Of a stretch of 5,442 bases of DNA, positions 1 to 5,442 are shown piece after piece. The stretch comes from an uncultured Planctomycetaceae bacterium. Lineage in GTDB: Bacteria > Planctomycetota > Planctomycetia > Pirellulales > UBA1268. The stretch spans positions 1 through 5,442 of the forward strand of contig CAJBSQ010000387.1 in the NCBI GenBank assembly GCA_903958265.1, written 5' to 3'. The notes beneath the pieces were generated by a model. The model ran no database searches, had not been told where the DNA came from, and saw only the letters and a program-made list of their open reading frames with translations. The first letter of the stretch is position 1. The number at the start of each line of letters is the position of its first letter. The position numbers and the translations under genes are program-made.

Positions 1-1
1 A

Positions 2-82
2 TCTGGCAGGCTGGCCAAGGGGCTCAGGCGGTGGCTCAAGGCCACCCGCGACGGTGAGTCTTCGAGCCACGTGCCGCGGTGA
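2..82 (+). CDS. Probable C-terminal end of an upstream protein (partial)
   Basis: An open frame enters from the left edge and stops at TGA 80-82, giving 26 residues that end in basic, polar sequence (for example GLRRWLKATRDG, then SSSHVPR). In this frame 23 of 26 sense codons end in G or C, matching the real genes in the window; the frame starting at base 1 has clearly weaker bias (12 of 18). This suggests the tail of a plus-strand gene that begins outside the window. The fragment is too short to name a family. The next gene begins 85 bases after the stop. Confidence 0.45.
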   Translation, partial: SGRLAKGLRRWLKATRDGESSSHVPR

Positions 83-167
83 ACTGGGCAAAAAAACGGC
101 CTTTCGGGGCTGGCGAACGGGGCCTATCCTCCGCGGCCCCCGAGGCCAGCCTGAGGAACCATCGAGC
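83..167 (+). promoter_or_regulatory. Leader upstream of parA with weak promoter-like signals
   Basis: This 85-base gap contains a run of seven A (90-96) and a TATCCT box at 125-130 that could be a -10 element about 38 bases before the parA ATG. At the expected -35 distance there is only TTTCGG (102-107), a poor match. A possible hairpin, GGGGCC 119-124 with GGCCCC 135-140, surrounds the box. Nothing here is decisive, and parA could equally be read from the upstream gene's transcript. Confidence 0.2.
152..157 (+). promoter_or_regulatory. Ribosome binding site of parA (TGAGGA)
   Basis: TGAGGA lies 10 bases before ATG 168. It decides the start: the frame stays open back to a GTG at 54, but that start would add 38 residues unlike any ParA N-terminus. 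ATG 168 gives MRAIAVANQKGG, exactly where ParA proteins begin. Confidence 0.65.
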
Positions 168-1028
168 ATGCGTGCGATCGCCGTGGCCAATCAGAAGGGC
201 GGGGTGGGCAAGACCACCACGTCGGTGAATCTCGCCGTGGCCCTGTCACGGGCGGGCAGGAACGTCTGCCTGATCGACCTCGATCCGCAGGCCCATGCCA
301 CGCTCCACGTGGGCGTGACGCCTGGCGCCGATAGACCGACCGTGTTCGATGTGCTCACGGCGGGCCAGTCGCTCGCGGCGGCATCAGTGGCCGTGAGCGA
401 CACGCTGTGCGTGGTTCCAGCCCACATCGACCTCTCGGCCGCGGAGCTGGCCCTCGCGGGCACGGCCGGCCGCGAGTCGATCCTCAGGCAACGCATGGCC
501 GCCGATCCGCGGTGTGCCGCTGCCGCCGGGGGGCGGGCCGGCAGTGAGAAAGGCTTCGACTACGTGATCATCGACTGTCCGCCCTCGCTGGGCATGCTGT
601 CGCTGAATGCCATGGCTGCGGTGCACGAGGTTCTGCTGCCGCTCCAGCCCCATTTCCTCGCCCTTCACGGCTTCAGCAAGTTGCTGGAGACGATCGAACT
701 GGTGGCCGAGCGGGTCAATCCAGACCTCAGGCTGCTGGGCGTGGTGCTCTGCATGTATGAGGCCACCACGCGGCTGGCCGGTGAGATCGGCAGGGACGTG
801 GAGTCATTTTTCGCCGGCGGATCCGAGGCCCACCCGGCGTGGCGATCTGCCCGACTCTTCAAGGCCAGGATTCGTCGCAACATCCGCCTGGCCGAGGCCC
901 CGAGTTTCGGGCAATCGATCTTCGACTATGCGGCTGATTCCCATGGCGCCGAAGACTATGCGGCCCTGGCGATCGAGGTCGATCAGGCGGCCGCGGTCGG
1001 TCGGGACGCCGGCCGGATGGTGGCCTGA
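168..1028 (+). CDS. parA: ParA/Soj-family chromosome-partitioning ATPase
   Basis: This encodes a 286-residue cytoplasmic P-loop ATPase of the ParA/MinD superfamily. Such proteins dimerise on ATP, bind DNA non-specifically and move chromosomes or other cargo, usually with a ParB partner that stimulates hydrolysis. Visible motifs: the deviant Walker A KGGVGKTT at residues 10-17 with signature Lys10 and Lys15; LIDLDPQAHAT at 35-45 (switch I/A'); the Walker B-type VIIDCPPSLG at 133-142; and the C-terminal RRNIRLAEAPSFGQSI at 236-251, matching the PRNVRLSEAPS block of chromosomal Soj. It is longer than Soj (about 253 residues) because of two extra segments, near residues 111-128 (Ala/Gly-rich) and 216-229. 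No parB lies within the window, so it may be an orphan ParA or serve a cargo other than the origin. Family assignment is secure; the precise role is inferred. Confidence 0.93.
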   Translation: MRAIAVANQKGGVGKTTTSVNLAVALSRAGRNVCLIDLDPQAHATLHVGVTPGADRPTVFDVLTAGQSLAAASVAVSDTLCVVPAHIDLSAAELALAGTAGRESILRQRMAADPRCAAAAGGRAGSEKGFDYVIIDCPPSLGMLSLNAMAAVHEVLLPLQPHFLALHGFSKLLETIELVAERVNPDLRLLGVVLCMYEATTRLAGEIGRDVESFFAGGSEAHPAWRSARLFKARIRRNIRLAEAPSFGQSIFDYAADSHGAEDYAALAIEVDQAAAVGRDAGRMVA

Positions 1029-1282
1029 TCAGCGACCCGCCGACGCCGCTGGAGAGCAGCTGCCAGCCGTGAGTCATCGCGAACGGCCGGGGCCGGCTGA
1101 GCGGAGCCCTCGAGTTCCGGCATCCACCAGTAGGCCGACGCGCAGGTGTCGATGCCGGTGAGAATGCCGGTGGCGTCGAAATCCTCGGCCGACACAAAAG
1201 CAGGTTCTGCCGCGACCGCCGCGGGGGTGCGGAGTTGGTTTGCGAACGGACGCGGCGGCTGGAGTTGGTTTTTCTGGAGCAT
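983..1282 (-). CDS. Possible small hypothetical protein convergent with parA
   Basis: A minus-strand frame from ATG (complement of 1280-1282) to TGA (complement of 983-985) encodes 99 residues. I do not recognise the family. The middle part (SAEDFDATGILTGID, then SAYWWMPELEG) has a balanced composition with acidic and aromatic residues, and nearly all its codons end in G or C, as expected for a real gene in this genome. The overlapping plus-strand frame gives an unconvincing product. The C-terminal part (ALQRRRRVADQ onward) is basic and overlaps the last 46 bases of parA antisense. No Shine-Dalgarno sequence precedes the ATG, and the frame stays open further upstream but loses coding character there. 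There is no signal peptide or membrane segment. It could be a genuine small protein, a remnant of a longer one, or a chance frame. Confidence 0.38.
   Translation of the reverse strand: MLQKNQLQPPRPFANQLRTPAAVAAEPAFVSAEDFDATGILTGIDTCASAYWWMPELEGSAQPAPAVRDDSRLAAALQRRRRVADQATIRPASRPTAAA
1231..1271. repeat. Pair of identical 11-base direct repeats, 30 bases apart
   Basis: GGAGTTGGTTT occurs at 1231-1241 and again at 1261-1271. The 30-base period is a whole number of codons; on the minus strand both copies encode Asn-Gln-Leu near the N-terminus of the possible small protein (residues about 5-7 and 15-17). The repeat could be coding, or an operator-like pair one near-integral number of helical turns apart (about 2.9). 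Confidence 0.6.
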
Positions 1283-1529
1283 TGCGGTGACGAGGCCTGA
1301 GCGCTCGGACGGTTGCCTGCCGGTAGCGGCACGCGTCCCCGGAGTGTCTGTCGGACCGGCGTGGACAGAGAGGCCAGTTTTCTGGAGTACAAAGGACTTT
1401 AACGATAGTCTGCTGTGGGCAGAATGCGGAATCAAGAAGGTTTGGGAAAATCGTGCGGGCGTGGGGTTTGGGCAGGGAAAATGCCGATAATTGCTCTGGT
1501 TGTGTTCCGGGACCGGACCCTTCAGGCTG
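1283..1529. promoter_or_regulatory. Intergenic region with an AT-richer stretch; likely promoter or leader of the next gene
   Basis: No convincing gene is visible here. From about 1375 to 1500 the base composition becomes noticeably richer in A and T than the surrounding coding DNA (for example ACAAAGGACTTTAACGATAG at 1389-1408 and GATAAT at 1486-1491), as often seen at promoters in GC-rich genomes. GATAAT would make a good -10 box, but the best -35-like word, TTGGGC at 1468-1473, is only 12 bases away, so I do not call a specific promoter. On the minus strand, TTGATT (complement of 1430-1435) could serve the small convergent ORF, but its -10 partner is weak. Short hairpins exist at 1347-1369 and 1374-1385. 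Confidence 0.35.
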
Positions 1530-3380
1530 ATGATGCTCATGGCGACGCCCCGGCCTCGTACCCCCGATGAATCGAAGTCTGGTCGCGGCTCAGCGGGGCT
1601 CCGACTCCCGACCCGGTCGCTGACGGCGCCGCACGGGGCGTTGGATGCCCTGGTGCGGTCGGTGCTTGTGATCGCGTCGCTGGGGGCAGTCGCGGTGGCT
1701 GAGGGGGCCGATCCGCCGGGATTCCGGCGGCTGGCTCCCGGGGTGCTGACGGTGATTCCTCCAGACACGACCACCGACGACGCGCTCCAGCGGGCCGACC
1801 TGCTGGAGATCACTCAAGGCCAGGCCGCGCTCGCCTGGGTGCCGCAGATGGCGGCGACGAACACGACGTTCGTCGAACGCGGCCTCGGCCGCGAGTATCC
1901 CCGCGACATCTGGTGCCTCGAGTTCGCCTTCAAGGCTCCGCGGATGCTCGACGTCGACGTGCCCGCGGCCGAAGCGCGAATGCAGCGGAAGCGAATCTGG
2001 TACCTGCTCTACCGGGTGAAAAACCTGGGTGGCCGGCGGTTGCTGATGGCGGATGGAGATGGAGGCGAGGCGGATCCGGCCAAGCGTCGGCCCGAAACCT
2101 TCGCGGCACCGTTCCGGTTTTTTCCCCACTTCGTGCTCGAAACCCTCGAGCCGGTCGCCAACGGCGAAGGGCTGGCGTCGTACCGGGCGTACCTCGACCG
2201 CCTCGTGCCTTCGGCAATGAAGGCGATCCGCCTCCGCGAAGATCCCAGCCGCCGGCTCCTCGACAGCGTCGAGATGTCGGCCACCGAGATGCAACCCGGC
2301 GAGGAACGCTGGGGCGTCGCGATCTGGGAGGATGTCGACCCGCGAATCGACTTCTTCTCGATTTACGTGCGCGGCCTGACCAACGCGATCCGCTGGCGAC
2401 AGCGACCCGGCTCCGAGATCAAGCCACAGGATGCCCCCGGCAGCCACATCGAGGAGGCCCTCGAGAGCCTGCGGCTCGATTTCTGGCGGCCCGGTGACGA
2501 CCGCGATGGCGGGGACCGGGAAATGAGCGTGGGATACGCCGGCATGGTCGAACGGATGACGCTCGGCGGCCGACTGCTCACCACCGTGGGTTGGCCGCGG
2601 TACGCCAAGGCCCGGCCGCTCGCCGGGCTCGACGCCCTGGGGCTTGCGTGGACAGACCTCCTCGAACCCGACGCCGGCGGCGGCGGGCCGAGCCTGATCC
2701 CGCTGGAAACCGTGCTGCGGACGGCGGGGGGCCTGGCGGCTCCGGCGGATCCCATCCTCGTGCTTCGGGAACTGTTCGGTGACCTCGGCGTGGCATCGAT
2801 CGAGGAACTCGCTGCGGCCGCGGCCGGGCCCGTGGAGGGCTCCCTCGACGCGCGGCGCCGGGCGGCACTCGAGCCGATTGGCCTCACGCCCGAGGCCGTT
2901 GCCCGTGAGCCCCTGACCTCGCTGGCCACGATCGTCCGCCTGCTCGAGTCGAAGCCCGATGCGGCGACACGGCGGGTCGCTGCCGCCGAGATTTTCGGCG
3001 CGGCCGGCCGGCGGATCGACTGGCTCGCCGAGGCGGTCGCCAGAGCCCGTGGCCTGGCCACTCTGCGGGCGATCGATGCCAACACCGCAACGATCGCCGC
3101 CGGCGATGCGCTGGCCGCCTTCGAGGCGGCCCGACCAGCGATCGACGGGCTCGACGAAGACGACGGCAAGCGGCTGGTGGAGATGCTCGATGACCAGGAT
3201 GCCCGGCGTGAACGGATCGCCACTCTGGACGCGGAGGCGCGGGCCCAGGCGGTGGCCGGTCTGGTGCTCCAGGGTCTGTTCGGGGCCCGCGGTCCCCAGA
3301 TGTATGCCGCGGCCGTGGCGGTGCACGAGGGCGTTGACCATGCCTGGGTGTTTCGCTACGAAACTGCCGGCGGCCGGTGA
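1530..3380 (+). CDS. Exported conserved planctomycete-type protein of unknown function
   Basis: From ATG 1530 this encodes 616 residues. The frame opens only after an in-frame TAA at 1488-1490. Starts at TTG 1491, ATG 1533, ATG 1539, TTG 1641 or GTG 1653 are also possible, and no strong ribosome binding site decides between them. A basic N-region is followed by a hydrophobic core at about residues 42-57 (VRSVLVIASLGAVAVA), with likely signal-peptidase cleavage after AVA, so it is probably exported. The mature N-terminal half carries conserved-looking blocks: IWCLEFAFK 127-135, RMLDVDVP 138-145, IWYLLYRVKN 156-165, FFPHFVLETLE 197-207, WGVAIWEDVDPRIDFFSIYVRG 261-282 (split into two strand-like parts) and FWRPGDD 318-324. 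I associate these with a planctomycete-restricted family without known function. Residues about 340-600 are Ala/Leu/Arg/Glu-rich and predicted helical by eye, with LGVASIEELAAA near 419-430 resembling a helix-hairpin-helix edge. The protein closes with VDHAWVFRYE at 602-611. No catalytic motif is evident. Confidence 0.85.
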   Translation: MMLMATPRPRTPDESKSGRGSAGLRLPTRSLTAPHGALDALVRSVLVIASLGAVAVAEGADPPGFRRLAPGVLTVIPPDTTTDDALQRADLLEITQGQAALAWVPQMAATNTTFVERGLGREYPRDIWCLEFAFKAPRMLDVDVPAAEARMQRKRIWYLLYRVKNLGGRRLLMADGDGGEADPAKRRPETFAAPFRFFPHFVLETLEPVANGEGLASYRAYLDRLVPSAMKAIRLREDPSRRLLDSVEMSATEMQPGEERWGVAIWEDVDPRIDFFSIYVRGLTNAIRWRQRPGSEIKPQDAPGSHIEEALESLRLDFWRPGDDRDGGDREMSVGYAGMVERMTLGGRLLTTVGWPRYAKARPLAGLDALGLAWTDLLEPDAGGGGPSLIPLETVLRTAGGLAAPADPILVLRELFGDLGVASIEELAAAAAGPVEGSLDARRRAALEPIGLTPEAVAREPLTSLATIVRLLESKPDAATRRVAAAEIFGAAGRRIDWLAEAVARARGLATLRAIDANTATIAAGDALAAFEAARPAIDGLDEDDGKRLVEMLDDQDARRERIATLDAEARAQAVAGLVLQGLFGARGPQMYAAAVAVHEGVDHAWVFRYETAGGR

Positions 3381-3403
3381 GCCGCAGGGTTTTCCAGTTT
3401 TTT
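3361..3403 (+). terminator. Candidate intrinsic terminator straddling the end of the exported-protein gene
   Basis: An outer inverted repeat AAACTG (3361-3366) with CAGTTT (3395-3400) encloses an inner stem GCGGC (3370-3374) with GCCGC (3381-3385) and a six-base loop containing the stop codon. A run of six T occupies 3398-3403, partly inside the outer stem. The structure is imperfect because of a large internal loop, so this is a moderate candidate for separating this gene from rpmA. Confidence 0.4.
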
Positions 3404-3547
3404 CGGGCTATTTCTCCCGCCTCCTGCCCTGAGGGCTGAGGGATGTGTAGACTCTGAAGCGGAACTACCTGGGTCTCAAAGGCCCCGGCTAGTCCGGACC
3501 GAAGGGCGTCCGCCGGTCACTACGAATCACGAGCAGGGTGCATCGCA
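3404..3547 (+). promoter_or_regulatory. Leader region of the rpmA-obg-coaX operon
   Basis: These 144 bases contain no gene and no rplU. A TAGACT word at 3448-3453 could be a -10 box, but no recognisable -35 lies upstream. Further down, GACCG (3497-3501) can pair with CGGTC (3514-3518), extended by AGT 3491-3493 with ACT 3519-3521 across a bulge, ending about 26 bases before the rpmA ATG. An AGGG at 3535-3538, nine bases before ATG 3548, is the likely ribosome binding site. A leader with structure would fit ribosomal-protein operons, but the pairing is short and unproven. Confidence 0.35.
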
Positions 3548-3802
3548 ATGGCACATAAAAAAGGTCAGGGTTCGAGCCGCAACGGCCGGGATTCCAATGC
3601 CCAGCGGCGGGGCGTGAAGAAGTTCGGCGGCGAGCAGGTTCGCGCCGGCAACATCCTGGTGAGGCAGGTCGGCACGAAGTTCCACCCCGGCTCGAACGTG
3701 GGCATGGGCACCGACTACACGCTGTTTGCCCTGTCGGACGGCGTGGTGATGTTCGATCGCGAAGGCCGCCGCGTGAACATCGTGGCCGGAGCGTCGGCCT
3801 GA
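3548..3802 (+). CDS. rpmA: 50S ribosomal protein L27 (bL27)
   Basis: This encodes 84 residues, the normal length for bL27 (about 85). L27 is a large-subunit protein whose flexible N-terminus reaches toward the peptidyl-transferase centre and helps position tRNA substrates. The sequence starts MAHKKGQGSSRNGRDS, the hallmark N-terminus, without the cleavable extension found in Firmicutes. It continues with RRGVKKFGGEQVRAGNI (residues 20-36) and RQVGTKFHPGSNVGMGTDYT (39-58), both diagnostic, and ends with a basic beta segment (EGRRVNIV). The start is fixed by this conserved N-terminus and an AGGG nine bases upstream. obg follows after 46 bases, the standard order, so the two are very likely cotranscribed. 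rplU, usually immediately upstream, is not here. Confidence 0.98.
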   Translation: MAHKKGQGSSRNGRDSNAQRRGVKKFGGEQVRAGNILVRQVGTKFHPGSNVGMGTDYTLFALSDGVVMFDREGRRVNIVAGASA

Positions 3803-3836
3803 CGAGTGTGGGTTGGCGTTCGCCAGGTGATTCCTT

Positions 3837-3841
3837 GAAGG
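3837..3841 (+). promoter_or_regulatory. Ribosome binding site of obg (GAAGG), supporting a GTG start
   Basis: GAAGG sits seven bases before GTG 3849. It supports this non-ATG start, which also gives the family-typical N-terminus MFVDRVQIEV. There is no in-frame ATG nearby that would keep the conserved first strand. Confidence 0.6.
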
Positions 3842-3848
3842 TGCCGGC

Positions 3849-4850
3849 GTGTTCGTCGACCGCGTGCAGATCGAAGTGGCTGCCGGCAATGGCGGCCGGG
3901 GCATGTGCAGTTTTCGGCGCGAGAAATACGTGCCCCTCGGCGGCCCGGACGGCGGCGACGGTGGTGACGGCGGGAGCGTGATCCTCCGCGCCGAACCGGG
4001 AGTCGACTCGCTCGCGGCTCTGGCGCATCGCAAGCAGTGGCGGGGGGCCCACGGCGAATCGGGCGGCGCGTGCAACTGCCACGGAAAGAATGCCCAGGAT
4101 CTCACGCTGCTCGTGCCCCCCGGCACGATGGTCGTCGATGAGTCCACCGGCCTGGTGCTCAAAGACCTCGCGGCCCCCGGCGACTCCATCGTGGCGGCGC
4201 GAGGGGGCGCCGGAGGCTGGGGCAACCAGCACTTCAAGACCTCTACCAACCGGGCACCCCGGGAAACGGGTCCGGGCGAGAAGGGGGAGTCGCGACGTCT
4301 GCTCCTCGAACTCAAGGTGATCGCCGACGTGGGGCTGGTCGGCAAACCAAACGCCGGCAAGAGCACGCTGCTCTCGCGGCTGTCGCGGGCCCGGCCCGAG
4401 ATCGCCGACTACGCGTTCACCACCAAGACCCCGATTCTGGGCATCGTGGCCATCTCCCGAGACCGGAGCTTCGTGCTGGCCGACCTCCCGGGGCTGATCG
4501 AGGGGGCCCATGCCGGCGTGGGGCTCGGGCACGAGTTTCTGCGGCACGTGGAGCGGGCTGGGATCCTGGTGCACGTGGTCGAGCCGATGCCGATGGATGG
4601 CAGCGACCCCATCGAAAACTATCGGGCGATCCGCGAAGAACTGGTGCGGTACGACGCCTCCCTGGGCGAACGGCGAGAGATCGTGGTGATGAGCAAGGCC
4701 GAACTGCCCGGAGCCGACGCGGTTCGCGCGGCGTTCGCGGCGGCGATCGGCCGCGAGGTGCTTGGTGTCAGCGCGGTGACGGGGCAGGGGCTCGACATGC
4801 TACTGCGGGCCGTCGTCGTCGAACTCGACCAGCGGAGGGAGTCCGCGTGA
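3849..4850 (+). CDS. obg: Obg/CgtA GTPase, large-subunit assembly factor
   Basis: This encodes 333 residues from a GTG start. Obg is an essential GTPase that binds the 50S subunit late in assembly and links growth state to ribosome production. The Obg fold (about 1-158) shows FRREKYVPLGGPDGGDGGDGG at 22-42 (the Gly-rich signature, in two parts), HGKNAQDL 78-85 and GGAGGWGN 119-126. The G domain follows: G1 GLVGKPNAGKST 162-173, switch I FTTKTPILG 190-198, G3 DLPGLIEGA 212-220 and G5 SAVTGQG 308-314. The G4 position reads SKAEL (282-286) instead of NKxDL, and the preceding strand has HVVEP where HVID is usual. A CNC pair lies at 75-77. The protein ends soon after G5, so the optional C-terminal OCT domain is absent, as in many Obg proteins of this length. 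The stop overlaps the coaX start. Confidence 0.97.
   Translation: MFVDRVQIEVAAGNGGRGMCSFRREKYVPLGGPDGGDGGDGGSVILRAEPGVDSLAALAHRKQWRGAHGESGGACNCHGKNAQDLTLLVPPGTMVVDESTGLVLKDLAAPGDSIVAARGGAGGWGNQHFKTSTNRAPRETGPGEKGESRRLLLELKVIADVGLVGKPNAGKSTLLSRLSRARPEIADYAFTTKTPILGIVAISRDRSFVLADLPGLIEGAHAGVGLGHEFLRHVERAGILVHVVEPMPMDGSDPIENYRAIREELVRYDASLGERREIVVMSKAELPGADAVRAAFAAAIGREVLGVSAVTGQGLDMLLRAVVVELDQRRESA
4834..4839 (+). promoter_or_regulatory. Ribosome binding site of coaX (GGAGGG) inside the end of obg
   Basis: GGAGGG lies seven bases before GTG 4847, within the last codons of obg. It is the strongest Shine-Dalgarno match in the window and supports the GTG start that overlaps the obg stop as GTGA (4847-4850). 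Confidence 0.75.
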
Positions 4851-5442
4851 CCGGCTCCGGCGACACGATCGTGGTGGCTGATGTCGGCAACACGCGGATC
4901 AAACTCGCCGTCGTGGCCGAGGCCGGAAATGGAGCGGGTCGCACGCTGCCGACGGTTGGCAGCCGGCAGGACCTGCTGAGCCGCGAGTTTCGCGCCGCCA
5001 ATCTGGAGGCCTGGCTGGGCCGGGTGGCGCCGGGCGCGACGGTGATCCTCGTGGCGAGCGTGCACGACGCGGCTGCCGCGCGGCTCGAAGCGGCGGTCGC
5101 CGAGGTGGCGGTGACGCGGCATCGCCCGATCCGCCAGCGGCGGGTGACCCGTGAACACCTGCCTCTCGAAGTCGACGTGGACGAGCCCAGCCGCGTGGGG
5201 ATCGACCGGCTCGCCGCCGCGGCGGCTGCCGCGGTCGCCAAGGCTCCCGACCGGCCGGCGATCGTGGTCGACTGCGGCACCGCGACCACGGTCGATCTGG
5301 TCTCGGCCGACGGCCGCTTCCTCGGAGGGGCGATCCTGCCCGGTCCGGAGCTCCTCTCCCGCGCGCTCGCGGAAGGCACGAGCCGGCTGCCGGCCGTGGC
5401 CGATCTCGACCGCGGCCTGCCCCCCGTCATGCCGGGCCGGTC
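4847..5442 (+). CDS. coaX: Type III pantothenate kinase, 3' end cut by the window
   Basis: The first 198 residues are present. The enzyme phosphorylates pantothenate to 4'-phosphopantothenate, the first step of coenzyme A synthesis, in the cytoplasm. CoaX belongs to the ASKHA fold and typically needs a monovalent cation. Motifs: DVGNTRIK at 12-19 (phosphate-binding loop with Asp12), VGIDR at 117-121 (the GxDR block containing the catalytic Asp, here Asp120), VVDCGTATTVD at 140-150 (second phosphate loop), GRFLGGAILPG at 156-166 and SRLP at 179-182. All key blocks are intact. About 50-65 residues are missing, judged from the usual 245-265. The gene overlaps the obg stop by four bases with a strong ribosome binding site, so it is probably translationally coupled to obg. 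The segment at 22-60 is Ala/Arg-rich and little conserved. No sign of pantothenate kinase types I or II. Confidence 0.93.
   Translation, partial: MTGSGDTIVVADVGNTRIKLAVVAEAGNGAGRTLPTVGSRQDLLSREFRAANLEAWLGRVAPGATVILVASVHDAAAARLEAAVAEVAVTRHRPIRQRRVTREHLPLEVDVDEPSRVGIDRLAAAAAAAVAKAPDRPAIVVDCGTATTVDLVSADGRFLGGAILPGPELLSRALAEGTSRLPAVADLDRGLPPVMPGR

Noticed and set aside
90..110. A-run at 90-96 read as a minus-strand terminator T-run
   Set aside because: The preceding minus-strand sequence forms at most two or three pairs around GAAA, and no minus-strand gene ends here.
54..167. N-terminal extension of parA from GTG 54
   Set aside because: The 38 added residues do not resemble a ParA N-terminus and overlap the tail of the upstream frame. 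ATG 168 has a ribosome binding site and gives the family-typical start.
1347..1385. Hairpins TCTGTC/GACAGA and CCAG/CTGG as a parA terminator
   Set aside because: The first stem is six pairs with an 11-base loop and no T-run directly after it; the second has only four pairs. Both could occur by chance.
1146..1490. Plus-strand 114-codon ORF in the gap after parA
   Set aside because: Its composition (Ser, Trp and Gly clusters) and poor third-position bias look random. It is better explained as the shadow of the minus-strand frame plus non-coding DNA.
1468..1491. TTGGGC and GATAAT as a promoter for the exported-protein gene
   Set aside because: The spacer is only 12 bases, too short for a standard sigma-70 promoter.
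1590..3341. 583-codon antisense ORF under the exported-protein gene
   Set aside because: It is rich in Arg, Gly, Pro and His, with no recognisable motif. Such long antisense frames are expected opposite GC-rich genes; the plus strand has a signal peptide and conserved blocks.
3489..4574. 361-codon antisense ORF under rpmA and obg
   Set aside because: The plus strand encodes unmistakable L27 and Obg, so this is a shadow frame.
4768..5430. 220-codon antisense ORF under the end of obg and coaX
   Set aside because: Low-complexity Ser/Arg/Ala product; the plus strand carries all CoaX motifs in one frame.

Overview
The window is GC-rich bacterial DNA with strongly GC-biased third codon positions. 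It most likely comes from a planctomycete, and a Pirellulales-like lineage is my best guess. The main reason is the gene at 1530-3380, which encodes an exported protein whose conserved blocks (IWCLEFAFK, RMLDVDVP, IWYLLYRV, FFPHFVLETLE, FWRPGDD) I associate with a planctomycete-restricted family of unknown function. The ParA variant DPQAHATLH and the non-canonical Obg G4 motif fit the same assignment. This taxonomy comes from recalled family features, not from a search.

Layout. (1) 2-82, plus strand: probable C-terminal tail of a gene that starts outside the window. (2) 168-1028, plus strand: a ParA/Soj-type ATPase with a clear ribosome binding site and two extra segments compared with classical Soj; no parB is visible. 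(3) 983-1282, minus strand: a possible 99-residue protein converging on the 3' end of parA, supported by codon bias but not by homology. (4) About 1283-1529: a non-coding stretch that becomes AT-richer from about 1375 and probably holds the start signals of the next gene. (5) 1530-3380, plus strand: the exported planctomycete-type protein, with a candidate terminator straddling its stop codon. (6) 3404-3547: a short leader without a gene. (7) 3548-3802 rpmA (ribosomal protein L27), 3849-4850 obg (ribosome-assembly GTPase) and 4847-5442 coaX (type III pantothenate kinase, cut by the window end), all plus strand and closely spaced.

How the genes work together. rpmA and obg form a classic ribosome-biogenesis pair: L27 sits at the peptidyl-transferase centre, and Obg is a GTPase acting on the large subunit. 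The usual first member, rplU (L21), is missing upstream. obg and coaX overlap by GTGA, so translation of the coenzyme A biosynthesis enzyme is probably coupled to obg. The parA and exported-protein genes look like separate transcription units with no evident functional link to this operon.

I found no mobile element, CRISPR array, tRNA, rRNA or clear novel multi-gene system. The most interesting points are the exported protein with its large helical segment, the Obg G4 substitution, and the small convergent ORF.
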